Positions 7,786 through 16,071 are shown, counted from the stretch's first letter. The stretch is DNA of 64,000 bases from Solidesulfovibrio carbinoliphilus subsp. oakridgensis (GCF_000177215.2 NZ_CM001368.1:3293625-3357624), one strand, 5' to 3'. The notes: generated from the letters alone by a model not told the origin. A program made the numbers and translations.

Positions 7786-8613
7786 ATGTCCCTGCGCGCC
7801 ATCCGCATCCTCATGGACAACCGGGCCGACGCCGCCGCCCTGGCCTTCGAACACGGCTGGTCGGCTTGGCTGGACCTCGGCCCGGACGGCGCCTGGCTGT
7901 GGGACACCGGCCAGACCGGGCTTTTCCTGGAAAACGCCGAGGCCATGGGCATCGATCCCCTGGCCGCCACGGGCGTGGCCTTAAGCCACGGCCACCATGA
8001 CCATGCCGGCGGCCTGCCCGCGCTCTTGGAGCGTGGGTTCGCCGGCCCGGTCGTCGGGCATCCGGGCCTGCTGGCCGTCCGCTACAGCCGGCGCGGCCCG
8101 TCCTCCTTCCGTTCCATCGGCATGGGCGACGGCCGCTTGAAGGACTGCCCGTTCGATTTCGCGCCAACCCCCGACGTCCGGGAGCTCGCGCCGGGGCTGG
8201 CCTTCGTCGCCGGCATCGACCGGCGGCCGGGAGCCTTCACCGCCACGGCCAACCTTTTTTGCGACACGGCCGGACTGGTGGCGGACACGGTGCCGGACGA
8301 CGCCTGCCTGGTCGCGGCCACGGCCCGGGGGCCGCTGGTCCTGCTCGGCTGCTGCCATGCGGGCCTCGGCAATACGCTTTGCCATGTGCGCCGGCGCCTG
8401 GGACTGGCCTCCGTCGATACCGTCGTCGGCGGGCTGCATCTGGCCGGTGCGCCGGACGACGCCTTGGAGGAGGCCGTGTCCGCCCTCCACGAAAGCGGCG
8501 TCCGGCGGCTTTTCGCCGGCCACTGCACCGGAGACGCGGCCCTCAGCGCCTTGCGTCGGAATTTTGCCGGGGAAACCATCGCCACGGGGAGCGGCCTTTT
8601 GATCGAGACGTAG
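7786..8613 (+). CDS. MBL-fold metallohydrolase (COG1237-like)
   Basis: The protein has 275 aa. The metallo-beta-lactamase signature SHGHHDHAGG (HxHxDH, ~65-74) is followed by LLGCCHAGLGNTLCHV, with the third metal His in CCHAG, and FAGHCTGD near the C-terminus. This arrangement is typical of the group annotated as dihydropteridine-related or beta-ribofuranosylaminobenzene 5'-phosphate synthase-like MBL proteins, which often neighbour NifX/MinD-ferredoxin genes in anaerobes. The substrate is not predictable. It follows the CGGC gene by 11 nt. Confidence 0.85.
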   Translation: MSLRAIRILMDNRADAAALAFEHGWSAWLDLGPDGAWLWDTGQTGLFLENAEAMGIDPLAATGVALSHGHHDHAGGLPALLERGFAGPVVGHPGLLAVRYSRRGPSSFRSIGMGDGRLKDCPFDFAPTPDVRELAPGLAFVAGIDRRPGAFTATANLFCDTAGLVADTVPDDACLVAATARGPLVLLGCCHAGLGNTLCHVRRRLGLASVDTVVGGLHLAGAPDDALEEAVSALHESGVRRLFAGHCTGDAALSALRRNFAGETIATGSGLLIET

Positions 8614-8727
8614 CCGTGGCCCCTCCCGGGCGGAGCGTTTTGCGCCGGACGACGCCGTATCCCGGCCGCCTGCCGGCGCACCGGGGGACGGCTTTCCGGA
8701 CACCCTGTAACACGGAGGTCTTACACC

Positions 8728-9117
8728 ATGCGGCAACGCGGCATCGCACAAAACGGACAGGGCGGCGGCCAGGGTCGGGGGTTTGGCCAGGGACAGGGCC
8801 AGAGACAGGGCCAGGGACAAGGGCCGGGACAGGGCCAGGGCGGGCAGGGGCTCGGCCCTTGCGGCCAGGGCCAGGGCCGGGGACGGTCGCAGGGCGGCCG
8901 GGGGCTTGGGCCTTGTGGCCAGGGCCAGGCCCGGGGGCAGGGCGGCCAACTGCCGGTCGGCAACGCCGACAGGGGCGCGGTCCGCGCCGCCGCACCCGGC
9001 CCGGACGCGGCCGAGCCCTGCCTCTGTCCCCGGTGCGGCCGGACCATGGTCCAGACCCCGGGCAATGCCTGCGTCAGCCTGCAGTGCCCGGCCTGCGGCA
9101 CGGCCATGGCCCGCTAG
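8728..9117 (+). CDS. Gly/Gln-rich protein with C-terminal zinc ribbon
   Basis: The protein has 129 aa, with CGGAGG 10 nt before the ATG. Residues ~8-75 are low-complexity Gly/Gln/Arg, with many GQG units and two GLGPCGQGQ motifs. The C-terminus has CLCPRCGRTMVQTPGNAC...LQCPACG, four CxxC-type cysteines consistent with a small zinc ribbon. It resembles the short Gly-rich proteins (DUF5320-like) that accompany NifX/MinD genes. It is in the same direction as the cluster, ~114 nt after the MBL gene. The low-complexity part is encoded by near-repeated GGCCAGGGMCAG units, so length variation between strains is likely. Confidence 0.6.
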   Translation: MRQRGIAQNGQGGGQGRGFGQGQGQRQGQGQGPGQGQGGQGLGPCGQGQGRGRSQGGRGLGPCGQGQARGQGGQLPVGNADRGAVRAAAPGPDAAEPCLCPRCGRTMVQTPGNACVSLQCPACGTAMAR

Positions 9118-9136
9118 GGTTGCAACTCTTTAAAAA

Positions 9137-9157
9137 ATAACCATCTTAGATGGTTAT
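9137..9157. promoter_or_regulatory. Perfect 9-bp inverted repeat
   Basis: Arms ATAACCATC and GATGGTTAT around a TTA centre. Its symmetry and AT content in a GC-rich neighbourhood suggest a repressor operator rather than a terminator, because no T-tract follows. Confidence 0.4.
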
Positions 9158-9263
9158 CCATGAAAAAGGATGCACTTTTTTCATGGACGCAACACCAGGC
9201 CGCTTCGTCCCGGTGTACGGCCCCGGGCGGCAAGGGAAACCCTCCTTGCCGGCGCCCGGGAAG

Positions 9264-9300
9264 AAGGCTTGCGCCAACGGCGCAGGCCTTTTTCGTTTTT
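9264..9300 (+). terminator. Intrinsic terminator
   Basis: AAGGC-TT-GCGCC, loop AAC, GGCGC-AG-GCCTT, followed by TTTCGTTTTTT. A clear stem and U-tract. It ends the structured stretch 9137-9260 and lies 277 bp before the next gene. Confidence 0.8.
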
Positions 9301-9576
9301 TGCTGCCGGCCTGCCTTGCAACAGGGGAACGTGCCGGTTTGTCCGTCGATGCCCAGGCCGGGTGGGCGCTCGTGTCCGCCCGCCGCTGCCTCGGCCTCCG
9401 TCCGTGCCCGGCATCCCGCCGGCCCGGTTTCTGGCCGGCCGGGCAGGATCAGGCAAGGAAACAGCAGAAATGGATATTCTTCCAGGCCGCCTGTTCGAGT
9501 ATTGCTGCCCTACCGTCCGGAAGGCCGGGCGGACCGGAAGGCCGGCGGCCGGCCCCTTACGCAAAGGAGAAGCAGC

Positions 9577-10800
9577 ATGCTTTACAGAACAATGCCGAAA
9601 AACGGGGACAAGCTCTCCATCCTGGGATTCGGGTGCATGCGCCTGCCCATGGCCGAGGGAAAGATCGACGAGGCCCGGGCCGTGGCCCAGATCCGCGACG
9701 CCATCGACAAGGGCGTCAACTATATGGATACGGCCTGGCCCTACCATGCCGGCGAAAGCGAGCCGCTCCTCGGGCGGGCACTGCAGGACGGCTACCGGCA
9801 GCGGGTCCGGGTGGCCACCAAGCTGCCCTCCTGGATGATCGAAAGCCGGGAGGACATGGACACGTATTTGAACGTCCAGCTCGAGCGGCTCAAGACCGAC
9901 CACATCGACTACTACCTCGTCCACGCCCTGGACGGCGAGCTGTGGGACAGCGTGGCCGCCCACGGCGTCCGGGAGTTCCTGGACACGGCCAAGCAGGACG
10001 GCCGCATCGTCAACGCCGGCTTCTCCTTCCACGGCTGGCTGCCGGATTTCAAGCGCATCGTGGACGCCTATGCCTGGGATTTTTGCCAGATCCAGTACAA
10101 CTTCCTGGACCAGGAATTCCAGGCCGGCACGGAAGGGCTCCAATACGCGGCGGAGAAGGGCCTTGGCGTCGTCGTCATGGAGCCCCTTCGCGGCGGCAGC
10201 CTGGCCCTGCCCGAAGCGCCGCCGGCCGTGGCCGCCCTCTGGGCCGAGGCGGACACCCCGCGTGTGCCGGTCGAGTGGGCCCTGCGCTGGGTCTGGAACC
10301 ATCCCGAGGTCACGGTGGTCCTGTCCGGCATGAACGAGGAGGCCCACATCGCCCAGAACATGGCCATTGCCGACGTGGCCACGGCCGGGTCGCTTTCACC
10401 AAAGGATCTGGAGCTGGTCGACCGGGCCGGACGCACCTACAAGGAGCTCATGCAGGTCGGCTGCACGGGCTGCGGCTACTGCATGCCCTGTCCGGCCGGG
10501 GTGCAGATCCCCAAGTGCTTCGATGTCTACAACAAGCTGCACATGTTCGGTGATGCCGAAGGCGCGAAATTCATGTATGCCGTAAGCGTCAGCGGCGTCC
10601 TCGGCGCGAGCGCCCCGGGCTTCGCCTCCCTGTGCGTGGCCTGCGGCCAGTGCCTGGAGAAGTGCCCGCAGCATATCGGGATTCCCGACATGCTGGAGAA
10701 GGTCGCCGCCGAGCTGGAGGACGACGGCCTCGAGGCGCGCCAGGCCGCGGCCCTTCGCATGTTCCAGGTCCGGCCGGACGGAGCCCGTCAGGGCGCGTGA
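9577..10800 (+). CDS. Aldo/keto reductase with C-terminal [4Fe-4S] ferredoxin domain
   Basis: The protein has 407 aa from ATG 9577 (AAGGAG 7 nt upstream). The N-terminal TIM barrel of the aldo/keto reductase superfamily shows LGFGCMRLP, the catalytic Asp-Tyr region in NYMDTAWPYHAGESE, and KLPSW. IDYYLVHAL and EPLRGGSLA follow. The C-terminal ~110 residues hold VGCTGCGYCMPCP and SLCVACGQCLEKCP, eight cysteines for two [4Fe-4S] clusters. This is the common anaerobe subgroup, for which ferredoxin- or NAD(P)H-linked oxidoreduction is assumed but substrates are unknown. It sits upstream of an SDR gene and the lar genes, in the same direction. Confidence 0.92.
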   Translation: MLYRTMPKNGDKLSILGFGCMRLPMAEGKIDEARAVAQIRDAIDKGVNYMDTAWPYHAGESEPLLGRALQDGYRQRVRVATKLPSWMIESREDMDTYLNVQLERLKTDHIDYYLVHALDGELWDSVAAHGVREFLDTAKQDGRIVNAGFSFHGWLPDFKRIVDAYAWDFCQIQYNFLDQEFQAGTEGLQYAAEKGLGVVVMEPLRGGSLALPEAPPAVAALWAEADTPRVPVEWALRWVWNHPEVTVVLSGMNEEAHIAQNMAIADVATAGSLSPKDLELVDRAGRTYKELMQVGCTGCGYCMPCPAGVQIPKCFDVYNKLHMFGDAEGAKFMYAVSVSGVLGASAPGFASLCVACGQCLEKCPQHIGIPDMLEKVAAELEDDGLEARQAAALRMFQVRPDGARQGA

Positions 10801-10860
10801 GGCCGGAACGCATTTCCGGCCGCCGGGTCCGCCCGGCGGCCGCCACCAGGAGGTGGAACC

Positions 10861-11637
10861 ATGACGTATGAGCGCAACGCGACGAAATCCCTGGCCGGCA
10901 GGACGGCCGTAGTCACCGGGGCCAGCTCCGGCATCGGCCGGGCCACGGCCCTGGCCCTGGCCAAGGAAGGCGCGGCCGTGGTCCTCGAGGCCCGGCGCCA
11001 GGAGCCGCTGGAGGCCCTCGCGGCCGAGATCGCCGCCTTTGGCGGCAAGGCCCTGGTCGTCCCGGGCGACGCCGGCGACACCGGCCACCTGGACGCGCTT
11101 CTGGCCGCGACCCTGGACTGGAAGGACAGTGGCGGCAAGTACGCCATCGTGGTGGTCAACGCCGGGCGCGGCCTGGCCGGCGGGGTCCTTGGCAGCGACG
11201 AGGCCCAGTGGGAGGAACTCTACCGGATCAACGTCCTTGGGGCCGCCCACCTCATGCGCCGGGCCGGGAAGTACCTGGCGGCGCAAAAGGGCGGGGACAT
11301 CGTGGCCCTGAGCTCGGTGGTCGGCCGCAACATCTCGCCCTTTAGCGGCCTCTACGGCGCGAGCAAGTTCGCGGTCTCGGCCCTGGCCGAGGGCCTTCGC
11401 CGCGAGGTCTGCGGGGCGGGTGTCCGGGTCACGACCGTCATGCCCGGCATCGTGGTCTCGGGCTTCCAGGACGTGGCCGGGTACGACGCGGAGAACTTCG
11501 GCAAGTTCGTCGACCAGTTCGGCAAGCTCCTCGAACCGGAAGACATTGCCGAACCCATCCGCTGGCTCTTGACCCTGCCGGCCCACGTCCACGTCAACGA
11601 GATCATGATCCGCCCCACGGGCCAGCCCTATCCCTGA
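10861..11637 (+). CDS. Short-chain dehydrogenase/reductase
   Basis: The protein has 258 aa with AGGAGG 8 nt before the ATG. It is a classical SDR: cofactor loop TGASSGIG (~19-26), VVNAG (~97-101), the catalytic Ser in ALSSVVG, and YGASK (Tyr-x3-Lys, ~162-166). The residue after the second strand (LEARRQ) has Arg residues, favouring NADP(H). The PGIVVSGF segment is where family members contact cofactor. It is 60 nt downstream of the aldo/keto reductase. The two may act in sequence on a carbonyl substrate, which is inference. Confidence 0.92.
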   Translation: MTYERNATKSLAGRTAVVTGASSGIGRATALALAKEGAAVVLEARRQEPLEALAAEIAAFGGKALVVPGDAGDTGHLDALLAATLDWKDSGGKYAIVVVNAGRGLAGGVLGSDEAQWEELYRINVLGAAHLMRRAGKYLAAQKGGDIVALSSVVGRNISPFSGLYGASKFAVSALAEGLRREVCGAGVRVTTVMPGIVVSGFQDVAGYDAENFGKFVDQFGKLLEPEDIAEPIRWLLTLPAHVHVNEIMIRPTGQPYP

Positions 11638-11774
11638 CGCCCGGGGCGGGATTCCCGCCGTGGGAGCGGGGCGGCCGCCGTCCCGCTCCCGGGAAGGACG
11701 GCGGCCGCCCATCTCCTTTTTCGCGCGAACGCGACATCCGAATCCGAAAACGCAAGCCGCAGAGCAGCATCCCT

Positions 11775-13202
11775 ATGAAAATTCTCTATTACGACTGTCC
11801 CGCCGGCTTGAGCGGCGACATGAACCTGGCCGCCATGCTCGACCTGGGCGTGGACCCGGCCTACCTGCGGTCCGAGCTGTCCAAACTCGGGCTGGACGCC
11901 GAATTCGACCTCAAGGTCTCAAGCGACGCCCGAAACGGCATCTGCGGCATCCGGGTGGACGTGGTCCTCAAGAACCAGGACGCGCCGGCCGACGCGCCCG
12001 GCGGGCACGCCCACGCCAGCGGCCAGGACCACGGCCCTGAGGATGCCCACGAACACGGCCATGGCCACAGGCAGGAGCATCATGCCCATCCCCACGACCA
12101 TGCCCATGGAGATGGGCACAGCCACAGCCCGGGTTCCCCTGACCACGATCACGAACAGGGACCCGGCCATGAGCCTCATGGTCATGACCATGCCCATGTC
12201 CACGCGCACGACCAGGGATCCGGCCATGCCCACGCCCCCGGCCAGCGCAATCTGGCCGCCATCGAGGCCCTCATCACGGCCAGTGCGCTCGGGGCGGAGG
12301 TCAAACGCACCAGCCTCGCCATCTTCCGCAAGGTGGCCGAAGCCGAGGCCCGGGTCCACGGCAAGCCCGTGGGCGAGGTCCACTTTCACGAGGTCGGGGC
12401 CACCGACTCCCTCGTGGACATCGTGGGCGCGGCCATTTGCTACCATGCCCTCGGCGTGGACGCGGTCTGGTCCTCGCCGGTGGAACTCGGCGGCGGTTTC
12501 GTCCGGTGCGCCCACGGCCGCATCCCCGTGCCCGCCCCGGCCACCGTGGAAATCCTCGCCGGCCTGCCCACCACCCGGGGAGCCGTGGCAAAGGAAACCA
12601 CCACCCCGACCGGCGCGGCCATCCTGGCCGTCCTGGCCGACCGGTTCACGGCCACTCCGGCCATGGCCGTGGAGCGGACCGGCTACGGCGTCGGCCACCG
12701 CGAAACCGACATCCCGAACCTCCTGCGCGTCCATCTGGCCCGGACCCTGGAGGACACGGCCGGCGGCACCGTCAGCCCGGCCCGGCTCCTCCAGTGCAAC
12801 ATCGACGACATGACCGCCGAGATGCTCGGCGTGGCCATGGACGTGCTCATGGAGGCCGGGGCCATGGACGTGCACTTCACGCCCATCCTGATGAAGAAAA
12901 ACCGGCCGGCCACCTGCCTGTCCCTGCTTTGCGGCACTGCAGACGAGGAGCGGTTCAAGGCCCTCGTCTTCCGGCACACCACCACCCTTGGCATCAAAAG
13001 CTTCCCGCTCGAAAAGACCGTCCTTGACATCACCTTCGAGCGCCTGGACACGCCCCTTGGGCCCGTGACCATGAAAAACGCCCTCCTTGGCGGGGTGGTC
13101 ATCCGGTCCAAGCCGGAGCTCGAAGACTGCCGGGAACTGGCCCGCCGCCACGACCTGCCCCTGGCCGAGGTCTACGCCGTCATCGGCCGGTGCCGGCCAT
13201 AG
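11775..13202 (+). CDS. larC: LarC, nickel insertion enzyme for nickel-pincer cofactor
   Basis: The protein has 475 aa. It opens with MKILYYDCPAGLSGDMNLAAMLDLG, the LarC signature. Residues ~78-154 form an insert in which about one residue in three is His (His-Asp/Gly/Ala pairs), an obvious nickel reservoir. The fold resumes with HFHEVGATDSLVDIVGAA, GAAILAVLAD and, in the LarC2 half, LLQCNIDDMTAEMLG and PILMKKNRP. LarC is a CTP-dependent nickel insertase acting on the dithiolated pyridinium mononucleotide made by LarB and LarE. In Lactiplantibacillus plantarum it needs a ribosomal frameshift (larC1/larC2); here both halves are in one continuous frame. larE follows after 8 nt. Confidence 0.95.
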   Translation: MKILYYDCPAGLSGDMNLAAMLDLGVDPAYLRSELSKLGLDAEFDLKVSSDARNGICGIRVDVVLKNQDAPADAPGGHAHASGQDHGPEDAHEHGHGHRQEHHAHPHDHAHGDGHSHSPGSPDHDHEQGPGHEPHGHDHAHVHAHDQGSGHAHAPGQRNLAAIEALITASALGAEVKRTSLAIFRKVAEAEARVHGKPVGEVHFHEVGATDSLVDIVGAAICYHALGVDAVWSSPVELGGGFVRCAHGRIPVPAPATVEILAGLPTTRGAVAKETTTPTGAAILAVLADRFTATPAMAVERTGYGVGHRETDIPNLLRVHLARTLEDTAGGTVSPARLLQCNIDDMTAEMLGVAMDVLMEAGAMDVHFTPILMKKNRPATCLSLLCGTADEERFKALVFRHTTTLGIKSFPLEKTVLDITFERLDTPLGPVTMKNALLGGVVIRSKPELEDCRELARRHDLPLAEVYAVIGRCRP

Positions 13203-13210
13203 GAACCGCC

Positions 13211-14029
13211 ATGTCCAGCCCAAACTATGAGACGCTTCTCGGCGTCATTCGCCCCCTGGGCTCGGTCCTGGTCGCCTTTTCCGGGGGCACGGACAGCACG
13301 CTTGTGTTGCGGGCCGTCCTGGACGCCCTGCCCGGGGAAAACGTCCTGGCCGTGACGCTCGCCGCCCCCTACACCCCGGCCTTCGAGGTGGCGGCGGCCC
13401 GCGAGGCGGCCAAAAGCATGGGGGCCCGCCACGAGGTGGTGGCCGTGCCCTTTCCCGAGGCCGTGCGCGACAACCCGCCGGACCGGTGCTACGCCTGCAA
13501 GCGCCTGCTCTTCGGCCTTCTTGCGGACAGGGCCGCGGGCCGGGGGCTGGCCCACGTCTGCGACGGCACCAACGCCGACGACCTGGGCGACCACCGGCCG
13601 GGCTTGAAGGCCGTGCGGGAACTTGGCGTCGCAAGCCCGCTTCTTTGGGCCGGCCTGGCCAAGGCCGACGTGCGGCGGCTGTCCCGGGAGCGGGGCCTTG
13701 CCACCTGGGACGCGCCGGCCGGGGCCTGCCTCTTGACGCGGCTGCCCCACGGCGAACGCGTCACCGAGGCCGGACTGCGGCGCATCGAGGCGGGCGAGGC
13801 TTTTTTGCGGGAGATCGGCTTCCCCGGGGCCAGGCTTCGCAGCCACGGGGACGTGGCCCGCCTCGAGGTCGCGCCGGACAGGATCGCCGCCCTGGTCGCC
13901 GCCGATCGGGAACACGGCCTGGACGCCCATTTAAAGGAACTTGGCTTTCGCCATGTGGCCGTGGATCTGGCCGGCTACCGCATGGGGAGCCTCAACGAGA
14001 CCGCCGGAAACGGCGGCGTGAAGTCGTGA
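13211..14029 (+). CDS. larE: LarE, ATP-dependent sulfur insertase
   Basis: The protein has 272 aa from ATG 13211 (AGGA upstream). PP-loop pyrophosphatase motif FSGGTDST (~24-31) activates the substrate by AMPylation. Cysteines in DRCYACKRLLF and GACLLTRL occupy the positions of the three-cysteine LarE type, which holds a [4Fe-4S] cluster and uses it for sulfur transfer. The single-cysteine type instead sacrifices its own Cys. The three-Cys assignment is from motif placement. It works with LarB and LarC to build the nickel-pincer nucleotide. It is separated from larB by 3 nt. Confidence 0.94.
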   Translation: MSSPNYETLLGVIRPLGSVLVAFSGGTDSTLVLRAVLDALPGENVLAVTLAAPYTPAFEVAAAREAAKSMGARHEVVAVPFPEAVRDNPPDRCYACKRLLFGLLADRAAGRGLAHVCDGTNADDLGDHRPGLKAVRELGVASPLLWAGLAKADVRRLSRERGLATWDAPAGACLLTRLPHGERVTEAGLRRIEAGEAFLREIGFPGARLRSHGDVARLEVAPDRIAALVAADREHGLDAHLKELGFRHVAVDLAGYRMGSLNETAGNGGVKS

Positions 14030-14032
14030 CGT

Positions 14033-14785
14033 ATGGATATGCTGGATAGCTTGCGAGAGCTTTTGGCCGGGGTCAAAGCCGGCGACCTGGACGTGGAGGC
14101 GGGGTTGGCCCGGCTGCGCGACCTGCCGTACCTGGAGCTTGGGCACACCAAGATTGATCTGCACCGGTCGCTGCGAAACGGCTTCCCCGAGGTGGTCTAC
14201 GCCGCGGGCAAGACCCCGGAGCAGGTGGCCGAGATATTCACCCGCATGGGGGAGCACAGCCACGTCCTGGCGACCAGGGTGTCGGCCGAGATGGCCTGCC
14301 ATGTCCAGGCCGCCTGTCCGGGCGTGGTGTACAATCCCCTCGGCCGGACCCTCACCTCCGTCAAGGGCGAGATTGCCTGGCGCGAAGGGGAAATCGCCAT
14401 CGTCACGGCCGGCACCTCCGACCTGCCCGTGGCCGAGGAGGCGCGGGTGACCTGCGAGATGTTCGGCAGCCGGGCGGTGGTCGTTTCCGACGTGGGCGTG
14501 GCCGGCATCCACCGCCTTTTTGATAGGCTCCACACCCTGCGCCAGGCCCGGGTCATCATCGTGGTGGCCGGCATGGAGGGGGCGCTGGCCAGCGTCATCG
14601 GCGGGCTCGTGCCCCAGCCCATCGTGGCCGTGCCGACTTCGGTCGGCTACGGGGCCGCCTTGTCCGGGTTCACGGCCCTTTGCGGCATGCTGACCTCCTG
14701 CGCCAGTGGCGTGACCGTCGTCAACATCGACAACGGGTTCGGCGCGGCCTGCGCGGCCTGCAAGATCAACAACCTCTTCCCGTAA
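14033..14785 (+). CDS. larB: LarB, NaAD carboxylase/hydrolase
   Basis: The protein has 250 aa. The C-terminal two thirds are PurE-like: VTAGTSDLPVAEEA, VSDVGVAGIHRL, VVAGMEGALASVIGGL and PTSVGYGA. These are hallmarks of LarB, which carboxylates the pyridinium ring of nicotinic acid adenine dinucleotide and cleaves it to the dicarboxylate mononucleotide used by LarE. The tail VTVVNIDNGFGAACAACKINNL is conserved. It is the last gene of larC-larE-larB. No larA is present in the window, so the client enzyme must be elsewhere. Confidence 0.95.
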   Translation: MDMLDSLRELLAGVKAGDLDVEAGLARLRDLPYLELGHTKIDLHRSLRNGFPEVVYAAGKTPEQVAEIFTRMGEHSHVLATRVSAEMACHVQAACPGVVYNPLGRTLTSVKGEIAWREGEIAIVTAGTSDLPVAEEARVTCEMFGSRAVVVSDVGVAGIHRLFDRLHTLRQARVIIVVAGMEGALASVIGGLVPQPIVAVPTSVGYGAALSGFTALCGMLTSCASGVTVVNIDNGFGAACAACKINNLFP

Positions 14786-14935
14786 GCCCCGCCCGGGCCA
14801 TCCATGCCCTGGCCGGGGGGCGGCAGGCGGACGCCTTTCCCGCCCTCCCGGCCGGGGGCCGCTTCCGGGCCTCCCGGCTCCACTGCGGACCACTCCGAAG
14901 CGAACGCGGGGACGGAGAGCCAATGCCTTCAAATC

Positions 14936-14982
14936 CTTGCGGGATTCCAAAGGGCGGCAGCCCTTTGGCCGCCGGAGGCATT
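14936..14982 (-). repeat. Intergenic palindromic repeat, copy 3
   Basis: CCAAAGGGCGGCAGCCCTTTGG hairpin followed by GGCCGCCGGAGGCAT, the reverse complement of the module at 4216. It lies between the convergent larB and AraC genes and may end transcription from both sides. Confidence 0.75.
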
Positions 14983-15019
14983 TCCCCCGTCCCCTCTCCC
15001 GACCTTTCCTGCCGTCGCC

Positions 15020-15886
15020 CTAGCGGCGGCAGCTGGTCGGGCTGGCCCCGAAGTAGCGCTTGAACTCGCGGGTGAACTGGGAAACGCTCTCGTAGCCCAC
15101 CTGCCGGGCGGCGTCGCTGGCCCGCAGGCCGTCTTCGGCGAGCAGGCTCTTGGCTTTGTTGAGCCGGACCTTTTTCAGGTACTGGATGGGCGAAAGCGAG
15201 GTCACGTCCTTGAAGGCCCGGTGAAAGGCCGAGGTGCTCATGTTGACGGAGCCGGCCAGCTGCTCGACGTTGCACGGCTGGTAGAAATTGCAGTGGATGT
15301 GCTTGAGCGCCTTCTCGACGCGCGAGATGCCGGTGTTTTTGACGGCCAGGGCGTGGAGCGAGGCGGCGTTTTCGCCGCACATGATGCGAAAGAGAAGTTC
15401 GCGCACCAGCCCCGGCCCGAGCACCCGGCTTTCCCGGGGCGAGAGCAGGGCACGGAGCAGCCGGACCACGGTCTCCTTGAAGGCCGCGTCCGCCCGGGCC
15501 ACGGCCAAACCCTGGTGCCTGGCCCCGGCTTTGAGGCAGGCGTTGCCGGCCGGGTCGTCCATCCGCTCGATGATGTCGCCAAGCACCCGCAGGTCGATGT
15601 CCACGGCCATGGAGAGAAGCGCCTCCCCGGGCGCGACCACGGCCTCGCATTCGGCCGGCAGCGGCACGGACAGCACCAGATAGTGGTCGGGGTCGTACAC
15701 GTGCACCGTCTCGCCGAGATGGACCTTTTTCGTGCCCTGGCCGACGATGACCACGCCCTGCTGGTAGAGCAGCGGCACGCGGGCGATATCGGCGGACCGC
15801 CGGTGGAGCCGCACTCCCGGCACCCCGGTCTCGGTGGTCCCCTCCCGGGCGGCCACCCGGCCCATCAGTGCCGCGATTTCCGACAT
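15020..15886 (-). CDS. AraC-family transcriptional regulator
   Basis: The protein has 288 aa with GAGGAGG upstream of the ATG. The N-terminal ~170 residues match the AraC regulator N-terminal cupin type (VPLLYQQGVVIVGQGTKKVHLGE, DPDHYLVLSVPLPAECE), found in regulators such as YqhC that control aldehyde or oxidoreductase genes. The C-terminus has two helix-turn-helix motifs (VEQLAGSVNMSTSAFHRAFK and ASDAARQVGYESVSQFTREFKRYFG). It converges with larB. Control of the aldo/keto reductase and SDR genes is plausible by analogy but unproven. Confidence 0.92.
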   Translation of the reverse strand: MSEIAALMGRVAAREGTTETGVPGVRLHRRSADIARVPLLYQQGVVIVGQGTKKVHLGETVHVYDPDHYLVLSVPLPAECEAVVAPGEALLSMAVDIDLRVLGDIIERMDDPAGNACLKAGARHQGLAVARADAAFKETVVRLLRALLSPRESRVLGPGLVRELLFRIMCGENAASLHALAVKNTGISRVEKALKHIHCNFYQPCNVEQLAGSVNMSTSAFHRAFKDVTSLSPIQYLKKVRLNKAKSLLAEDGLRASDAARQVGYESVSQFTREFKRYFGASPTSCRR

Positions 15887-16071
15887 GGCGCCTCCTCGCT
15901 CCCGTTCCCCCGGCGGCGGCCGCCGGGCGGAGCAGGTTTGTTTCTATCTCAAAAAGCAGTATCAGGCAAGGGTGCTGTAAAATGGCGGCCGTTTCCAGCC
16001 TGACGGAAGCGAAAGGGCAGGGTTGGACAAAGATCGGAGGGCGAGACCCGGGCAAGCCCTTCTCCCCACGC

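Larger units (their letters stand above)
9118..9576 (+). other. Structured non-coding stretch before the aldo/keto reductase gene
   Basis: No supported gene in 459 bp. From left to right it holds a perfect 9-bp inverted repeat (9137-9157), a hairpin CCATGAAAAA/TTTTTTCATGG (9158-9186), a hairpin with ACACC/GGTGT ends (9192-9216), a strong GC stem (9222-9260) and an intrinsic terminator (9264-9300). The rest (9301-9576) shows nothing clear except the AAGGAG site before 9577. This could be a small RNA or a leader riboswitch; no known class was recognised. Confidence 0.5.

Noticed and set aside
9118-9260. Cyclic-di-GMP-I riboswitch upstream of the aldo/keto reductase, suggested by GGACGCAA near 9185
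   Set aside because: The preceding conserved GGCAAA segment and the tetraloop-receptor layout are absent, so only a generic structured RNA is reported.
14033-15019. larA expected next to larB
   Set aside because: The sequence after larB is an intergenic repeat and then an AraC gene on the other strand; no LarA-like sequence exists in the window.
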